Position numbers and translations under genes: made by a program. 64,000 nucleotides of DNA, from assembly GCA_041920215.1 (NCBI GenBank), contig JAYRSJ010000017.1, positions 1-64,000 on the forward strand, written 5' to 3'. This document shows positions 35,624 through 48,001 of the stretch, in pieces. Each line of letters begins with the position of its first letter. Position 1 is the first letter of the stretch. This DNA comes from JAYRSJ01 sp041920215 (GTDB lineage Bacteria > Pseudomonadota > Gammaproteobacteria > Burkholderiales > Burkholderiaceae_C). The notes under the pieces were generated by a model that saw only the letters and a program-made list of their open reading frames with translations, ran no database searches and was not told the origin of the DNA.

Positions 35624-36477
35624 AGCGTGATCTCTCCATCAAAAACCGTCACAGCGGGGCCGGTCATCCGCACCGGGGCCTGCAGCCCCTGGCTGCGGCC
35701 GGCCCATTCGATCGTCAGCCGGCCGCCCAGGGCCTGCACATCCACCCGCTCGTCCAGCCAGCCCAGACGTATGCCGGCCACCACGGCCGCGCAGGCGCCG
35801 GTGCCGCAGGCCAGGGTCTCGCCGGCGCCACGCTCATAGACGCGCAGCCGGATGCTGGCCGGCGTCAGCACCTGCATGAAGCCGGCATTGACCCGGCGCG
35901 GGAAGCGCGGATGGCCCTCGATGCGCGGCCCCAGCTCGGACACCGGCGCGGCGGCGCTGTCGGCCACCCGCAGCACTGCATGCGGATTGCCCATGGACAG
36001 CACCGCCAGCTCCAGGCCCAGGTCGGCCAGCGGCCAGAGCTCGAAGCCCTGCTGCAGGCGGGGGACCAGGCCCTCGGCGTCAAAGGGCACGCGCGCCAGA
36101 TCGAAGACCGGCGCGCCCATGTCCACGCTGACCCGGCCGTCGTCCTGCAGGCGCAGCTCCAGCAGCGCGTTGACGGTGCGCACCCGGATCGTGGTCTTGG
36201 CGCTCAGGCCCTTGTCGGCCACATAGCGGACGAAGCAGCGTGCGCCGTTGCCGCAGTGCTCGACCTCGTCGCCATCGTTGTTGAAGATGCGGTAGCGGAA
36301 GTCCACGCCGGGCTCGCTGCTGGGCTCGATCACCAGGATTTGGTCGCAGCCCACGCCGAAGCGGCGGTCGCCCAGCGCGCGCAGCTGCGCGGCGTCCAGG
36401 CTGAGCGGCTGCCGGGTGGCGTCGATCACGACAAAGTCGTTGCCGGCCCCCTGCATCTTGGTGAAGCGCAATTTCAT
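35620..36477 (-). CDS. dapF: Diaminopimelate epimerase
   Basis: 285 residues with the two catalytic cysteines in HCGNGARC and ACGTGACAAV and the start KLRFTKMQGAGNDFVVID. It converts LL- to meso-diaminopimelate for lysine and peptidoglycan synthesis. It lies 20 bases after the second acyltransferase gene in a seven-gene operon. Confidence 0.97.
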   Translation of the reverse strand: MKLRFTKMQGAGNDFVVIDATRQPLSLDAAQLRALGDRRFGVGCDQILVIEPSSEPGVDFRYRIFNNDGDEVEHCGNGARCFVRYVADKGLSAKTTIRVRTVNALLELRLQDDGRVSVDMGAPVFDLARVPFDAEGLVPRLQQGFELWPLADLGLELAVLSMGNPHAVLRVADSAAAPVSELGPRIEGHPRFPRRVNAGFMQVLTPASIRLRVYERGAGETLACGTGACAAVVAGIRLGWLDERVDVQALGGRLTIEWAGRSQGLQAPVRMTGPAVTVFDGEITL

Positions 36478-36497
36478 CGGGCGATTATCTCCCGCCC

Positions 36498-37394
36498 TCA
36501 GTACAGCGAAGGCGCACCCTCAGGCCGGGTCTTGAAGCGCTTGTGCACCCACAGATACTGGGCCGGCCGCTCGCGGATGCGGGCCTCCAGCCAGCGGTTC
36601 AGCAGGGCCGCGTCGGCCTCGTCTTCGCTGCCGGGATAGCCGGCCAGCGGCTCGCAGGCCTCGACCTCGTAGCCCTGCCCGCCCGGCAGCATGGTCACCA
36701 CCAGGGGCTGCACCACCATGCCCAGATTGCGGGCCATGCGGGCCGGCGCCAGCAGGGTGCAGGCCGGCACGCCGAAGAAGGGCACAAAGGCCGAATCCTT
36801 GTCGCCGAAGTCCATATCGGGCGCATTCAGAAAGGCATAGCCCTTCTTGATCAGGCGCAGCACCGGGCGTATGCCCTCGTGGCGGTCGACGAAGGCGGTG
36901 GTGCCGAAGCGCGCCCGCCCGGCCAGCATGCGCGCATCGAAAACGGCATTGCTCTGGCGCTGGTAGACATCGACGCCGGGGCGCCGCTGGTTCAGCATCA
37001 GGGCCGGACCGCACCACTCGAGGCCGACGAAATGCGGCAGCAGCCACATCAGCGGCGCCTCGGTCTGCTCGGCCAGGCGGATATTGCCCTTGATGCGCAC
37101 CAGTTTCTGCAGGCGTTCGGCCGGCGCGAACCACAGCAGGCCGCGCTCCAGAAAGCTGCGCCCCAGCCAGCCGAAATGCTGGCGCGCCAGGCGCTGGTGC
37201 TCGGCGGCCGGCAGCTCGGGAAAGCACAGCTGCAGATTGCGCAGCGCCACCCGGCGGCGCGAGCGCGCGCCCTGCCACAGCAGCCAGCCCAGGCCCTGGC
37301 CCAGCGCGGCCAGCCAGGCCAGCGGCAGCCAGTGCAGCAGCCACAGCAGGCCGATGAAGCCATGCGCACCCAGTCGCGACAGCGCGGAGCGCAT
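36498..37394 (-). CDS. LpxL/LpxM-type lipid A late acyltransferase
   Basis: 298 residues with an N-terminal membrane segment (GFIGLLWLLHWLPLAWLAALG), the HxxxxE catalytic motif in LPHFVGLEWCG, YQRQSN and the terminal AQYLWVHKRFKTRP. It adds a secondary acyl chain to Kdo-lipid A precursor. The ATG at 37392-37394 begins the membrane segment and lies 5 bases after the stop of the upstream paralogue. Which acyl position it serves cannot be told. Confidence 0.9.
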   Translation of the reverse strand: MRSALSRLGAHGFIGLLWLLHWLPLAWLAALGQGLGWLLWQGARSRRRVALRNLQLCFPELPAAEHQRLARQHFGWLGRSFLERGLLWFAPAERLQKLVRIKGNIRLAEQTEAPLMWLLPHFVGLEWCGPALMLNQRRPGVDVYQRQSNAVFDARMLAGRARFGTTAFVDRHEGIRPVLRLIKKGYAFLNAPDMDFGDKDSAFVPFFGVPACTLLAPARMARNLGMVVQPLVVTMLPGGQGYEVEACEPLAGYPGSEDEADAALLNRWLEARIRERPAQYLWVHKRFKTRPEGAPSLY

Positions 37395-37399
37395 GCGCT

Positions 37400-38266
37400 T
37401 CAGCGCTCCGCCTGGGTCTGGCCCAGGTCCAGCGCGCGCGGCGCCTTGTAGCGGTGATAGCCCCATAGATACTGGGAGGGCGCTTCGATGATCAGGGATT
37501 CCATGGCCTTGTTGATGAGCTCGGCCGCGCATTCTGGCCCGTCTTCACGGCTCAGCTGCGGCCCGGGTCGCACCCGCACCACAAACCCCCGGCCCCGCGC
37601 CAGGCGTTCGCCCCACAGCACCAGCAGCGGCGCGCCGCTTTGCTGCACCAGCTTGGCGGCCAGCGTCATCGTGTAGGCCGGCTTGCCGAAGAAGGGCGCC
37701 CAGACGCCCAGACCCTCGGGCGGCACCTGGTCGGGCAGCAGACCGATGGCCTGGCCCTGGCGCAAGGCGCGCAGCATCTGGCGCACCCCGGCCAGCGAGG
37801 CCGGTGCGGTGGCCAGGCCCGGCCGCTCGCGCGAACCGTCCAGCAGCGCGCGCTGCCAGGCCTTGCGCGCCGGGCGGAACAGCACGGTGATGGGGGCCTG
37901 CCCACCGTAACGCTCGGCATAGGCCTGGGCGGTGACCTCGAAGCAGCCCATATGCGGGGTCAGCAGCACCAGGCCGCGCCCCTGCGCCAGCGCTGCGTCG
38001 ATCAGCTCGGCGTCCTGCCACTGCACCCGATCGCCCAGGCCCTGGTCGCGCGGCCGCAGCCACAGCCAGGGCAGTTCGCCGATCATGCGCCCGGCATGGG
38101 CGATCGCCAGGCGGGCCTGGTCCCAGGGCAGGCCCGCCTGGGCCACATTGGCACGGAAGCGGGCCCGGTAGCTGGGCGACAGCGCCCAGCTCAGCCAGCC
38201 CAAGGCGGCACCCAGGGCATGGAGCAGGCCCAGAGGGCAGCGGGACAGCAGGCGCAAGAGCAACAT
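37400..38266 (-). CDS. LpxL-type lipid A late acyltransferase (paralogue)
   Basis: 288 residues from the ATG at 38264-38266; an upstream TTG at 38305 would add 13. It has an N-terminal membrane segment, LLTPHMGCFEVTAQAYAERYG (HxxxxE motif), ITVLFRPARK, LPDQVPPEGLGVWAPFFG and the terminal SQYLWGYHRYK. It pairs with the adjacent paralogue to give hexa-acylated lipid A. Its start codon lies only 6 bases from the TATAAT of the divergent metK promoter, so the two promoters must overlap. Confidence 0.9.
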   Translation of the reverse strand: MLLLRLLSRCPLGLLHALGAALGWLSWALSPSYRARFRANVAQAGLPWDQARLAIAHAGRMIGELPWLWLRPRDQGLGDRVQWQDAELIDAALAQGRGLVLLTPHMGCFEVTAQAYAERYGGQAPITVLFRPARKAWQRALLDGSRERPGLATAPASLAGVRQMLRALRQGQAIGLLPDQVPPEGLGVWAPFFGKPAYTMTLAAKLVQQSGAPLLVLWGERLARGRGFVVRVRPGPQLSREDGPECAAELINKAMESLIIEAPSQYLWGYHRYKAPRALDLGQTQAER

Positions 38267-38271
38267 ATTTC

Positions 38272-38443
38272 TATAATCCGGGCGTCGCCGAGTTAATTTG
38301 GACAACTTGCGGGGCGACGCGGGTGCTTATCCAAGCTTCAAGAACCCGCCGGGCTGTCAAGCTCAACAAATGCCGCTAAAGCGTTCGCCGCGTCTCCTGA
38401 CCAGCACGGCAACGCCGACCGACTGACGACAAGGAGTGTAAAA
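38272..38443 (+). promoter_or_regulatory. metK promoter (-10 TATAAT) and structured leader
   Basis: TATAAT at 38272-38277 implies a transcript start near 38284 and a leader of about 160 nt. Two back-to-back hairpins are possible: GTCGCC (38284-38289) with GGCGAC (38313-38318), and GCGGGT (38319-38324) with ACCCGC (38344-38349). Competing with both, GACGCGG (38316-38322) can pair with CCGCGTC (38388-38394). CTCCT (38394-38398) can pair with the ribosome-binding AGGAG (38432-38436). The pairings are visible; a regulatory function is inference. Confidence 0.5.
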
Positions 38444-39625
38444 GTGGCGAGTAGCGATTTTCTCTTTACTTCGGAATCCGTTTCCGAAGGACATCCCGAC
38501 AAGGTGGCCGACCAGATCTCGGACGCCATCCTGGATGCGATCTTCCAGCAGGACCCGCGCTCGCGCGTTGCCGCCGAAACCCTGTGCAATACCGGCCTGG
38601 TGGTGCTGGCCGGCGAGATCACGACCAATGCCCATGTGGACTACATCCAGGTGGCGCGTGACACGATCAAGCGCATCGGCTACGACAACACCGAGTACGG
38701 CATCGACTACAAGGGCTGCGCGGTGCTGGTGGCCTATGACAAGCAGAGCAATGACATCGCCCAGGGCGTGGACCATGCCTCGGACGACCACCTGAACACC
38801 GGCGCCGGCGACCAGGGCCTGATGTTCGGCTACGCCTGCGACGAGACGCCCGAGCTGATGCCCGCGCCGATCTATTACGCGCACCGGCTGGTGGAGCGCC
38901 AGGCCCAGCTGCGCAAGGACGGCCGCCTGCCCTTTCTGCGCCCCGACGCCAAGAGCCAGGTGACGATGCGCTATGTGGACGGCAAGCCGCACAGCATCGA
39001 CACCGTGGTGCTGTCCAGCCAGCACGCCCCCGAGATGAGCCTGGGCGACAAGATGAAGCCCGAGTTCTACGAGGCGGTGATCGAGGAGATCATCAAGCCG
39101 GTGCTGCCCAAGGAATGGCTGAAGGAGACCAAGTACCTGGTCAATCCGACCGGCCGCTTCGTCATCGGTGGCCCGCAGGGCGACTGCGGCCTGACCGGCC
39201 GCAAGATCATCGTCGACACCTACGGCGGCGCCTGCCCGCACGGCGGCGGCGCCTTCTCGGGCAAGGACCCGACCAAGGTGGACCGCTCGGCCGCCTATGC
39301 CGCCCGCTATGTGGCCAAGAACATCGTCGCCGCCGGCCTGGCCAAGCAGTGTCAGATCCAGGTGGCCTACGCGATCGGCGTGGCGCGCCCGATGAACGTG
39401 ACCGTCTACACCGAGGGCACCGGCGTGATCTCGGACGACAAGATCGCCGCCCTGGTCAACGAACATTTCGATCTGCGCCCCAAGGGCATCATCCAGATGC
39501 TGGACCTGCTGCGCCCGATCTACAGCAAGACCGCCGCCTACGGCCACTTCGGCCGCGAGGAGCCGGAGTTCAGCTGGGAGCGCACTGACAAGGCTGCCGC
39601 GCTGCGTGCAGCGGCCGGGCTGTAA
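38444..39625 (+). CDS. metK: S-adenosylmethionine synthetase
   Basis: 393 residues, GTG start with AAGGAG at 38431-38436. Signatures are FTSESVSEGHPDKVADQISDAILD, GAGDQGLMFGYA, GGPQGDCGLTGRKIIVDTYGG and GGGAFSGKDPTKVDRSAAYAARY. It makes SAM from methionine and ATP. Divergent from the lipid A acyltransferase operon, and followed by a strong terminator, so monocistronic. Confidence 0.98.
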   Translation: MASSDFLFTSESVSEGHPDKVADQISDAILDAIFQQDPRSRVAAETLCNTGLVVLAGEITTNAHVDYIQVARDTIKRIGYDNTEYGIDYKGCAVLVAYDKQSNDIAQGVDHASDDHLNTGAGDQGLMFGYACDETPELMPAPIYYAHRLVERQAQLRKDGRLPFLRPDAKSQVTMRYVDGKPHSIDTVVLSSQHAPEMSLGDKMKPEFYEAVIEEIIKPVLPKEWLKETKYLVNPTGRFVIGGPQGDCGLTGRKIIVDTYGGACPHGGGAFSGKDPTKVDRSAAYAARYVAKNIVAAGLAKQCQIQVAYAIGVARPMNVTVYTEGTGVISDDKIAALVNEHFDLRPKGIIQMLDLLRPIYSKTAAYGHFGREEPEFSWERTDKAAALRAAAGL

Positions 39626-39641
39626 GCCGTCACTCCAGACC

Positions 39642-39672
39642 AAAAAGGGCTGCCGCGAGCAGCCCTTTTTTT
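39642..39672 (+). terminator. Rho-independent terminator of metK
   Basis: AAAAAGGGCTGC and GCAGCCCTTTTTTT form a strong stem around CGCGA loop bases with T-run, 17 bases after the metK stop. The flanking A-run makes it potentially bidirectional. Confidence 0.93.
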
Positions 39673-39778
39673 GTGGCCGCCTCCCCTGTTCAGGCTAGGC
39701 ACAAACCCTCCCGCCGGGCGAGAGGTCGGGCCAGATAATCGTTCGGTCGCTGCTGACACGGCCCGAGTTCTGACGCTC

Positions 39779-40807
39779 ATGCTGCCTGCCTCACTGCCCC
39801 CGCTGCGCATCCTGGTGGTCGATGACCAGACCAGCACCCGCAAGGTGCTGGCGGCGCAGCTCACAGCCGCCGGCCACCAGGTGCTGGAGGCCGATTCGGG
39901 CGACAGCGCGCTGAGTCAGTTCGCGCTCAGCCGGCCCGATTTAGTGCTGCTGGATGTGGAGATGCCGGGCCATGACGGCTACTGGGTGGCCAGCCAGCTG
40001 CGCGCCTCCGAGGCCGGCGGCTGGACGCCCATCATCTTTCTGTCCAGCCGCGCCCAGGACAACGATCTCTGGCTGGGCATCGAGTCGGGCGGCGACGACT
40101 ATCTGGTCAAGCCGGTCTCAACCACGGTGCTGCAGGCCAAGCTGCGCGCGATGCAGCGGCTGCGCCGCATGCAGTCGCGCCTGATCGAGCTCTCCGACGA
40201 GCTGCGCAGCGCCAACGAGCAGCTGACCCGGCTCAGCCATGAGGACGGGCTGACCGGCCTGCCCAACCGCCGCGCCTTCGATCTGCGCCTGCAGCAGGAG
40301 ATTCTCAGCGCCCAGCGCGACCAGCAACACCTGACCCTGGTGCTGTGCGATATCGACCATTTCAAGGGCTATAACGACAGCCTGGGCCATGTGGAGGGCG
40401 ATGCCTGCCTGCAGAAGATGGCCCGGCTGCTGCAGCAGACCTGCCGCCGCCCGCGCGACTGCGCCGCCCGCTATGGCGGCGAGGAGTTCGCGCTGATCCT
40501 GCCCGGCACGCCGCGCTCGGGCGCGATGACCTTTGCGCGTGCGGTGCTGCGCACGGTGGAGCTGACCGCCATCCCCCACCCCAGCTCGCCGGTGGCGCCC
40601 TATGTGACCCTGTCCGGCGGCATCAGCACCTGCGTGCCCGATGCCGGCACCACGCTGGAGGGCCTGCTGCGCCGGGCCGACGATGCGCTCTACGCCGCCA
40701 AGTCGCGCGGCCGCAACCGCTTCTTCAGCTTCGAGATGCAGATGGACACCCGCGAGCAGCGCCAGAGCTTCATGCCCAGCCGGCCCACGCCGCTGGGCAA
40801 GGGCTGA
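39779..40807 (+). CDS. PleD/WspR-like response regulator with GGDEF domain
   Basis: 342 residues. Receiver domain (about 9-125) with VVDD, Asp59 in LLLDVEMPGHDG and VKPVS. A linker helix leads to a GGDEF domain starting LSHEDGLTGLPNRRAFD with active site GGEEF. It should be a phosphorylation-activated diguanylate cyclase. A possible I-site RPRD lies upstream of GGEEF. The hybrid kinase encoded about 100 bases downstream is the obvious partner. The ATG at 39779 starts the domain properly, though the frame is open further upstream. Confidence 0.88.
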   Translation: MLPASLPPLRILVVDDQTSTRKVLAAQLTAAGHQVLEADSGDSALSQFALSRPDLVLLDVEMPGHDGYWVASQLRASEAGGWTPIIFLSSRAQDNDLWLGIESGGDDYLVKPVSTTVLQAKLRAMQRLRRMQSRLIELSDELRSANEQLTRLSHEDGLTGLPNRRAFDLRLQQEILSAQRDQQHLTLVLCDIDHFKGYNDSLGHVEGDACLQKMARLLQQTCRRPRDCAARYGGEEFALILPGTPRSGAMTFARAVLRTVELTAIPHPSSPVAPYVTLSGGISTCVPDAGTTLEGLLRRADDALYAAKSRGRNRFFSFEMQMDTREQRQSFMPSRPTPLGKG

Positions 40808-40907
40808 GCCGGGCGGCCGCGGACGCTTGTGCGGGCTGCGCGCCCGGCGTCGGGTGGCGGCCGGCGTCTCATGCAGAATCCAGCGGTCTTTGCAAGGGCC
40901 GTCCCAC

Positions 40908-43148
<2,241 letters not shown>

Positions 43149-43173
43149 CGCGCCTCAGAGCCCGATCGCAGGC

Positions 43174-43959
43174 TCAGGCCCGCGCGGCGATCAGGGCCTG
43201 GGCCAGCTCGGCGAAGCCGCGCCCGCGCTCGGCCCGGGTCACATAGCGCGGCAGGGTCTTGAGCTGCGGCACGAAGCGCTCGATATTGGCCACGCCCACC
43301 GACAGCGGCACCCGCTCGAACATCAGCTGGTCATTGGTCGAGTCGCCGACATAGACCCAGTCCTCGGCCACAAAGGCCCAGCCCAGGCAGCTGGGCACCG
43401 CCCATTGCGCGGCCGTCCATTTGCTGTGTTCGCCAATCCAGCCATTGATGTGGATGGAGCTGACCGTGGCGGTCAGCCCATGCGCGCGCATCAGCGCGCA
43501 GGTCTGGTCGATCTGCGCGGGCGCCAGATGCGCATGCTCGCTGTGGTCGACCGCGATATCGGTCAGCCGCCCGGGGCTGTCGGTGGCCAGGCGCGTGCCC
43601 GGCACCCGCGCCAGCACATCGGCGGCGCAGGCCTGCAGGCGGGCAAAATTGGCGGCGCGCGTGGCCTCGTCCTGGCTGAAATCGCGGCGCAGCGTGCCGC
43701 CCTCGCCGCGCCTGAGCATCACCGCGCCGTTCTCGGCCACGATGGCCGCTACCGGCCAGGCCAGCGCAAAAGGCTCGCTCCAGCCGGCCGGCCGGCCGGT
43801 GATCGCGATGACGGGCAGGCCGGCGGCCTGCAGGGCCTGCAGGGCCTGCAGGGCTTCGGGGGCGATCGCGCCGTCGGCGGTCAGGGTGTCGTCGATATCG
43901 GTGAGCACACCGCGCACGGCGCGCAGGGCCACGGCGGGGCAAAGGCTGAGAGGCTGCAT
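43174..43959 (-). CDS. HAD-superfamily (type IIB) phosphatase
   Basis: 261 residues with motif I LTDIDDTLTADG, motif II AITGRPAG and motif IV VGDSTNDQLMF. The cap region includes SIHINGWIGEHSKW, which recalls sugar-phosphate phosphatases such as sucrose- or mannosyl-phosphoglycerate phosphatases. Substrate not determinable. A short tandem repeat of CTGCAGGGC (residues ALQALQALQ) lies near the N-terminus. Divergent from ahcY. Confidence 0.85.
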   Translation of the reverse strand: MQPLSLCPAVALRAVRGVLTDIDDTLTADGAIAPEALQALQALQAAGLPVIAITGRPAGWSEPFALAWPVAAIVAENGAVMLRRGEGGTLRRDFSQDEATRAANFARLQACAADVLARVPGTRLATDSPGRLTDIAVDHSEHAHLAPAQIDQTCALMRAHGLTATVSSIHINGWIGEHSKWTAAQWAVPSCLGWAFVAEDWVYVGDSTNDQLMFERVPLSVGVANIERFVPQLKTLPRYVTRAERGRGFAELAQALIAARA

Positions 43960-44030
43960 GGGCGGCGATTGTCCGCAATCCCGGCGCTTATGCGCAGCAG
44001 CGCCGGGCGGCTTGCGGCTAGAATTCGGGC

Positions 44031-44110
44031 CTTCCGAGGAGCGTTGCAACCTCTGCACCCCTAGAGGCCAGGCTCGGAACGTCCCGGTGAAGGCACCGGG
44101 CCACTGCAAC
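44031..44110 (+). promoter_or_regulatory. SAH riboswitch upstream of ahcY
   Basis: The aptamer elements are visible. P1 pairs TTCCGAG (44032-44038) with CTCGGAA (44073-44079). The conserved CCGAGGAGCGTTGCAAC block and CCAGGCTCGG follow the class consensus. A hairpin CCCGGTG-AAGG-CACCGGG (44083-44100) follows. GTTGCA (44043-44048) can pair with TGCAAC (44105-44110) as the pseudoknot. SAH riboswitches turn on S-adenosylhomocysteinase genes when SAH accumulates, exactly the gene found here. A further hairpin, TCACCC with GGGTGA (44116-44141), may belong to the expression platform. Confidence 0.92.
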
Positions 44111-44213
44111 CGCGCTCACCCGCCATGTCTCGCGTGGGTGATCGACCGTTCATTTTTCGGCACCGAGCTCATCCCACCGGCATGGCGGCTTCATCACTGA
44201 AGGAGCTTTTGCA

Positions 44214-45635
<1,422 letters not shown>

Positions 45636-45648
45636 AGCCCCGCCAGCG

Positions 45649-46419
45649 ATGCGCGCCGACCAGCTGCTGGTGGCCCAGGGCCTGGCCCCGACACGCTCGG
45701 CCGCCCAGCGCCTGATCGAGCGCCGGGCCGTGGAATGGGCCGCGCCCAAGGGCTGGGCGGCGCTCAGGAAGGCCGGCGAGGACCTGCCCGAGACGGCGCA
45801 GCTGCGCATCACCGATGACGCGGAGCTGCGCTATGTCTCGCGCGGCGGGCTCAAGCTGGAGGGCGCGCTGCAGGCCAGCGGCCTGGCGGTGCAGGGCCTG
45901 ACCGTGCTGGACCTGGGCCAGAGCACCGGCGGCTTCAGCGACTGCCTGCTCAAGCAGGGCGCAGCGCGCGTGGTGGGTGTCGATGTGGGCCATGGCCAGC
46001 TGCATGCCAGCCTGGCCGGCGACGCGCGCATCCATGCGCTGGAAGGCCTGCATGTGCGCGAGCTGCCGGGCTCGGCGCTGGAGGGCCACAAGCCCGCCGC
46101 TGGTTTCGGGCTGATCGTCGGCGACCTCAGCTTCATCTCGATGCTGGGCGCCCTGCCCCATCTGGCCCCCTGGCTGGCGCCCGGGGGCCAGGTCTTGCTG
46201 CTGATCAAGCCGCAGTTCGAACTGGGCCCCAAGGCGCTGGGCCGCGGCGGCCTGGTCAGGGATGCCGCCCAGTACCCGCTGCTGGAGGCGCGCGCCAGAG
46301 CGGCGGCCGAGGCTCTGGGTTGGACGGTGCGCGGCTATTTCGAAAGCGCCATCGCCGGCGGCGATGGCAATACCGAATTCTTTTTGTGGGCGCAAAGCCC
46401 GAGGGAGGGCCTGCGATGA
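45649..46419 (+). CDS. TlyA-family rRNA 2'-O-methyltransferase
   Basis: 256 residues: an S4 RNA-binding domain (RADQLLVAQGLAPTRSAAQRLIERRAVEW) then an FtsJ-like domain with VSRGGLKLEGAL, LDLGQSTGGFSDCLLKQGAARVVGVDVG, GDLSFISML and LLIKPQFELG. TlyA methylates riboses of 16S and 23S rRNA in mycobacteria, and many homologues are annotated as haemolysin-like. Its SAM use links it loosely to the flanking methyl-cycle genes. It lies 13 bases after ahcY and overlaps metF (ATGA). Confidence 0.9.
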   Translation: MRADQLLVAQGLAPTRSAAQRLIERRAVEWAAPKGWAALRKAGEDLPETAQLRITDDAELRYVSRGGLKLEGALQASGLAVQGLTVLDLGQSTGGFSDCLLKQGAARVVGVDVGHGQLHASLAGDARIHALEGLHVRELPGSALEGHKPAAGFGLIVGDLSFISMLGALPHLAPWLAPGGQVLLLIKPQFELGPKALGRGGLVRDAAQYPLLEARARAAAEALGWTVRGYFESAIAGGDGNTEFFLWAQSPREGLR

Positions 46420-47252
46420 CAGCGCTCAGTTTCGAATTCTTCCCGCCCAACACCCCGGTCGGCAGCGAGAAGCTGAAGACGGTGGTGCAGGAGCTGGGCG
46501 CCTTGCAGCCCAATTATTGCAGCGTCACCTTTGGCGCCGGCGGCGCCACCCGCGACAAGACCCTGGCCACGGTGATGGACATCGCCGCCAGCGGCCACGA
46601 GGCCGCGCCGCACCTGAGCTGCGTGGGCTCCACCCGCGAGAACATCGCCGCGATCCTGGCCACCTACCGGGCCCAGCACATCCGCCGCATCGTGGCCCTG
46701 CGCGGCGATCTGCCCAGCGGCACGGCCACGGCCGGCGAGTTCCGCTATGCGGCCGAGCTGGTGCGCTTCATCCGCGAGACGCAGGGGCCGGACTGGAAGA
46801 TCGAGGTGGCCGCCTATCCCGAGTACCACCCGCAGCAGCGCTACGCGGCCCGCGATCTGCAGCATTTCGCCGACAAGATGAACGCCGGCGCCGATGCCGC
46901 CATCACCCAGTTCTTCTTCAACCCCGACGCCTATTTCCACTTCGTCGACGAGGTGCGTAAATTCGGCGTTAGTGCACCGATCGTGCCGGGCATCATGCCC
47001 TTCCACAACTACGCCCGCATCGCCCAGTTCGCCCAGCGCGACGGCATCGAGATTCCGCGCTGGGTGGCGCTGAAGATGGAGGGCTATATGGACGACGCGG
47101 CCTCGATACGCGCCTTCGGCCTCGACGTGATCACCCGGCTGTGCGAACGCCTGATCGCCGGCGGTGTGCCGGGCCTGCATTTCTATACCCTCAATCAAGC
47201 CGGCTTGACGCTGGAGTTGTGCAAACGCCTCGGCCTCGGCGCCAAGTCTTGA
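46416..47252 (+). CDS. metF: Methylenetetrahydrofolate reductase
   Basis: 278 residues, the short bacterial form, with SFEFFPPNTPVGSEKL, CSVTFGAGGATRDKTL, LRGDLPSG, AAYPEYHP, ITQFFFNPDAYFHFVD and VPGIMPFHNY. It makes 5-methyl-THF for methionine synthesis, regenerating the methyl group spent by SAM-dependent reactions. Coupled to tlyA by a 4-base overlap and cotranscribed from the riboswitch-controlled promoter. The start is set by the conserved SFEFFPP opening. Confidence 0.97.
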   Translation: MTALSFEFFPPNTPVGSEKLKTVVQELGALQPNYCSVTFGAGGATRDKTLATVMDIAASGHEAAPHLSCVGSTRENIAAILATYRAQHIRRIVALRGDLPSGTATAGEFRYAAELVRFIRETQGPDWKIEVAAYPEYHPQQRYAARDLQHFADKMNAGADAAITQFFFNPDAYFHFVDEVRKFGVSAPIVPGIMPFHNYARIAQFAQRDGIEIPRWVALKMEGYMDDAASIRAFGLDVITRLCERLIAGGVPGLHFYTLNQAGLTLELCKRLGLGAKS

Positions 47253-47264
47253 GCCAGCGCAAAT

Positions 47265-47286
47265 CCCTGCCGCCGGCGCGGCAGGG
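47265..47286 (+). terminator. GC-rich hairpin after metF
   Basis: CCCTGCCG with CGGCAGGG forms an 8-bp stem 12 bases after the metF stop. No T-run follows, so it may be a Rho-dependent pause or an mRNA end stabiliser. Confidence 0.5.
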
Positions 47287-47380
47287 GCACTGAGCCGCTT
47301 GCGTCAGCTCAAGTGCGGCAGGCAAGCCGGCCGCTTCAATAGCGCCATCGGGACTTTTCCCAAACCAAGGAGCTATTGAA

Positions 47381-48001
47381 ATGTCGAGCAAGTTCGCCCT
47401 GAGCACCCTCGCCGCCCTGACCCTGGCCGGCGCCGCCTTCAGCACTGCAGCCCAGGCTCAGGAAGGCCCGTGGCTGGTGCGCGTGCGCGCGGTGCATCTG
47501 GATTCGGCCAACAAGGATTCCACCGGCCTGGGCCTCTCGGTCAACAACAAGACCATTCCGGAAGTCGACATCAGCTACTTCTTCACCCCCAATCTGGCGG
47601 CCGAGCTGATCCTGACCTATCCGCAGAAGCACACGCTGCGCTCCAACGGCGCCGCAATCGGCTCGCTGAAGCATCTGCCGCCCACGCTGAGCCTGCAGTA
47701 CCACTTCAACCCGACCGGCACCTTCCGTCCCTATGTGGGCGCGGGCCTGAACTACACCCACTTCTCCAGCGTCAGCTTCGCACCGGCGGTGCAGGCCGCG
47801 CTGTCGCCCAGCATCAAGAGCGATAGCTATGGCGTGAGCCTTCAGCTGGGTGCCGACTACGAGATCAGCAAGGGCCTGTATCTGAACGTCGACATCAAGA
47901 AGGTCAAGATCGGCACCGATGTCTACTCGGCCGGCGTCAAGGCTGGGGAGTTCAAGGTCGACCCGCTGCTGGTCGGCGTGGGCCTGGGCTGGCGCTTCTA
48001 A
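47381..48001 (+). CDS. ompW: OmpW-family outer-membrane protein
   Basis: 206 residues: a signal peptide (ending AQAQ), EGPWLVRVRAVHLDSANKD, IPEVDISYFFTPNLAAELILTYPQKH, LQYHFNPTGTFRPYVGAGLNYT and the terminal VGLGWRF with a C-terminal Phe. OmpW is an eight-strand barrel for small hydrophobic compounds. AAGGAG precedes the ATG. Stand-alone gene. Confidence 0.95.
   Translation: MSSKFALSTLAALTLAGAAFSTAAQAQEGPWLVRVRAVHLDSANKDSTGLGLSVNNKTIPEVDISYFFTPNLAAELILTYPQKHTLRSNGAAIGSLKHLPPTLSLQYHFNPTGTFRPYVGAGLNYTHFSSVSFAPAVQAALSPSIKSDSYGVSLQLGADYEISKGLYLNVDIKKVKIGTDVYSAGVKAGEFKVDPLLVGVGLGWRF

Noticed and set aside
38361..38382. SAM-II riboswitch in the metK leader
   Set aside because: Only a short AAATG..GCTAAA resemblance; the U-rich loop that forms the triplex and the expected pseudoknot partners are missing. 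Kept only as a remark in the leader finding.
43831..43860. Tandem CTGCAGGGC repeats as a possible CRISPR or regulatory array
   Set aside because: Only three short units, in frame, encoding ALQALQALQ inside the HAD phosphatase.
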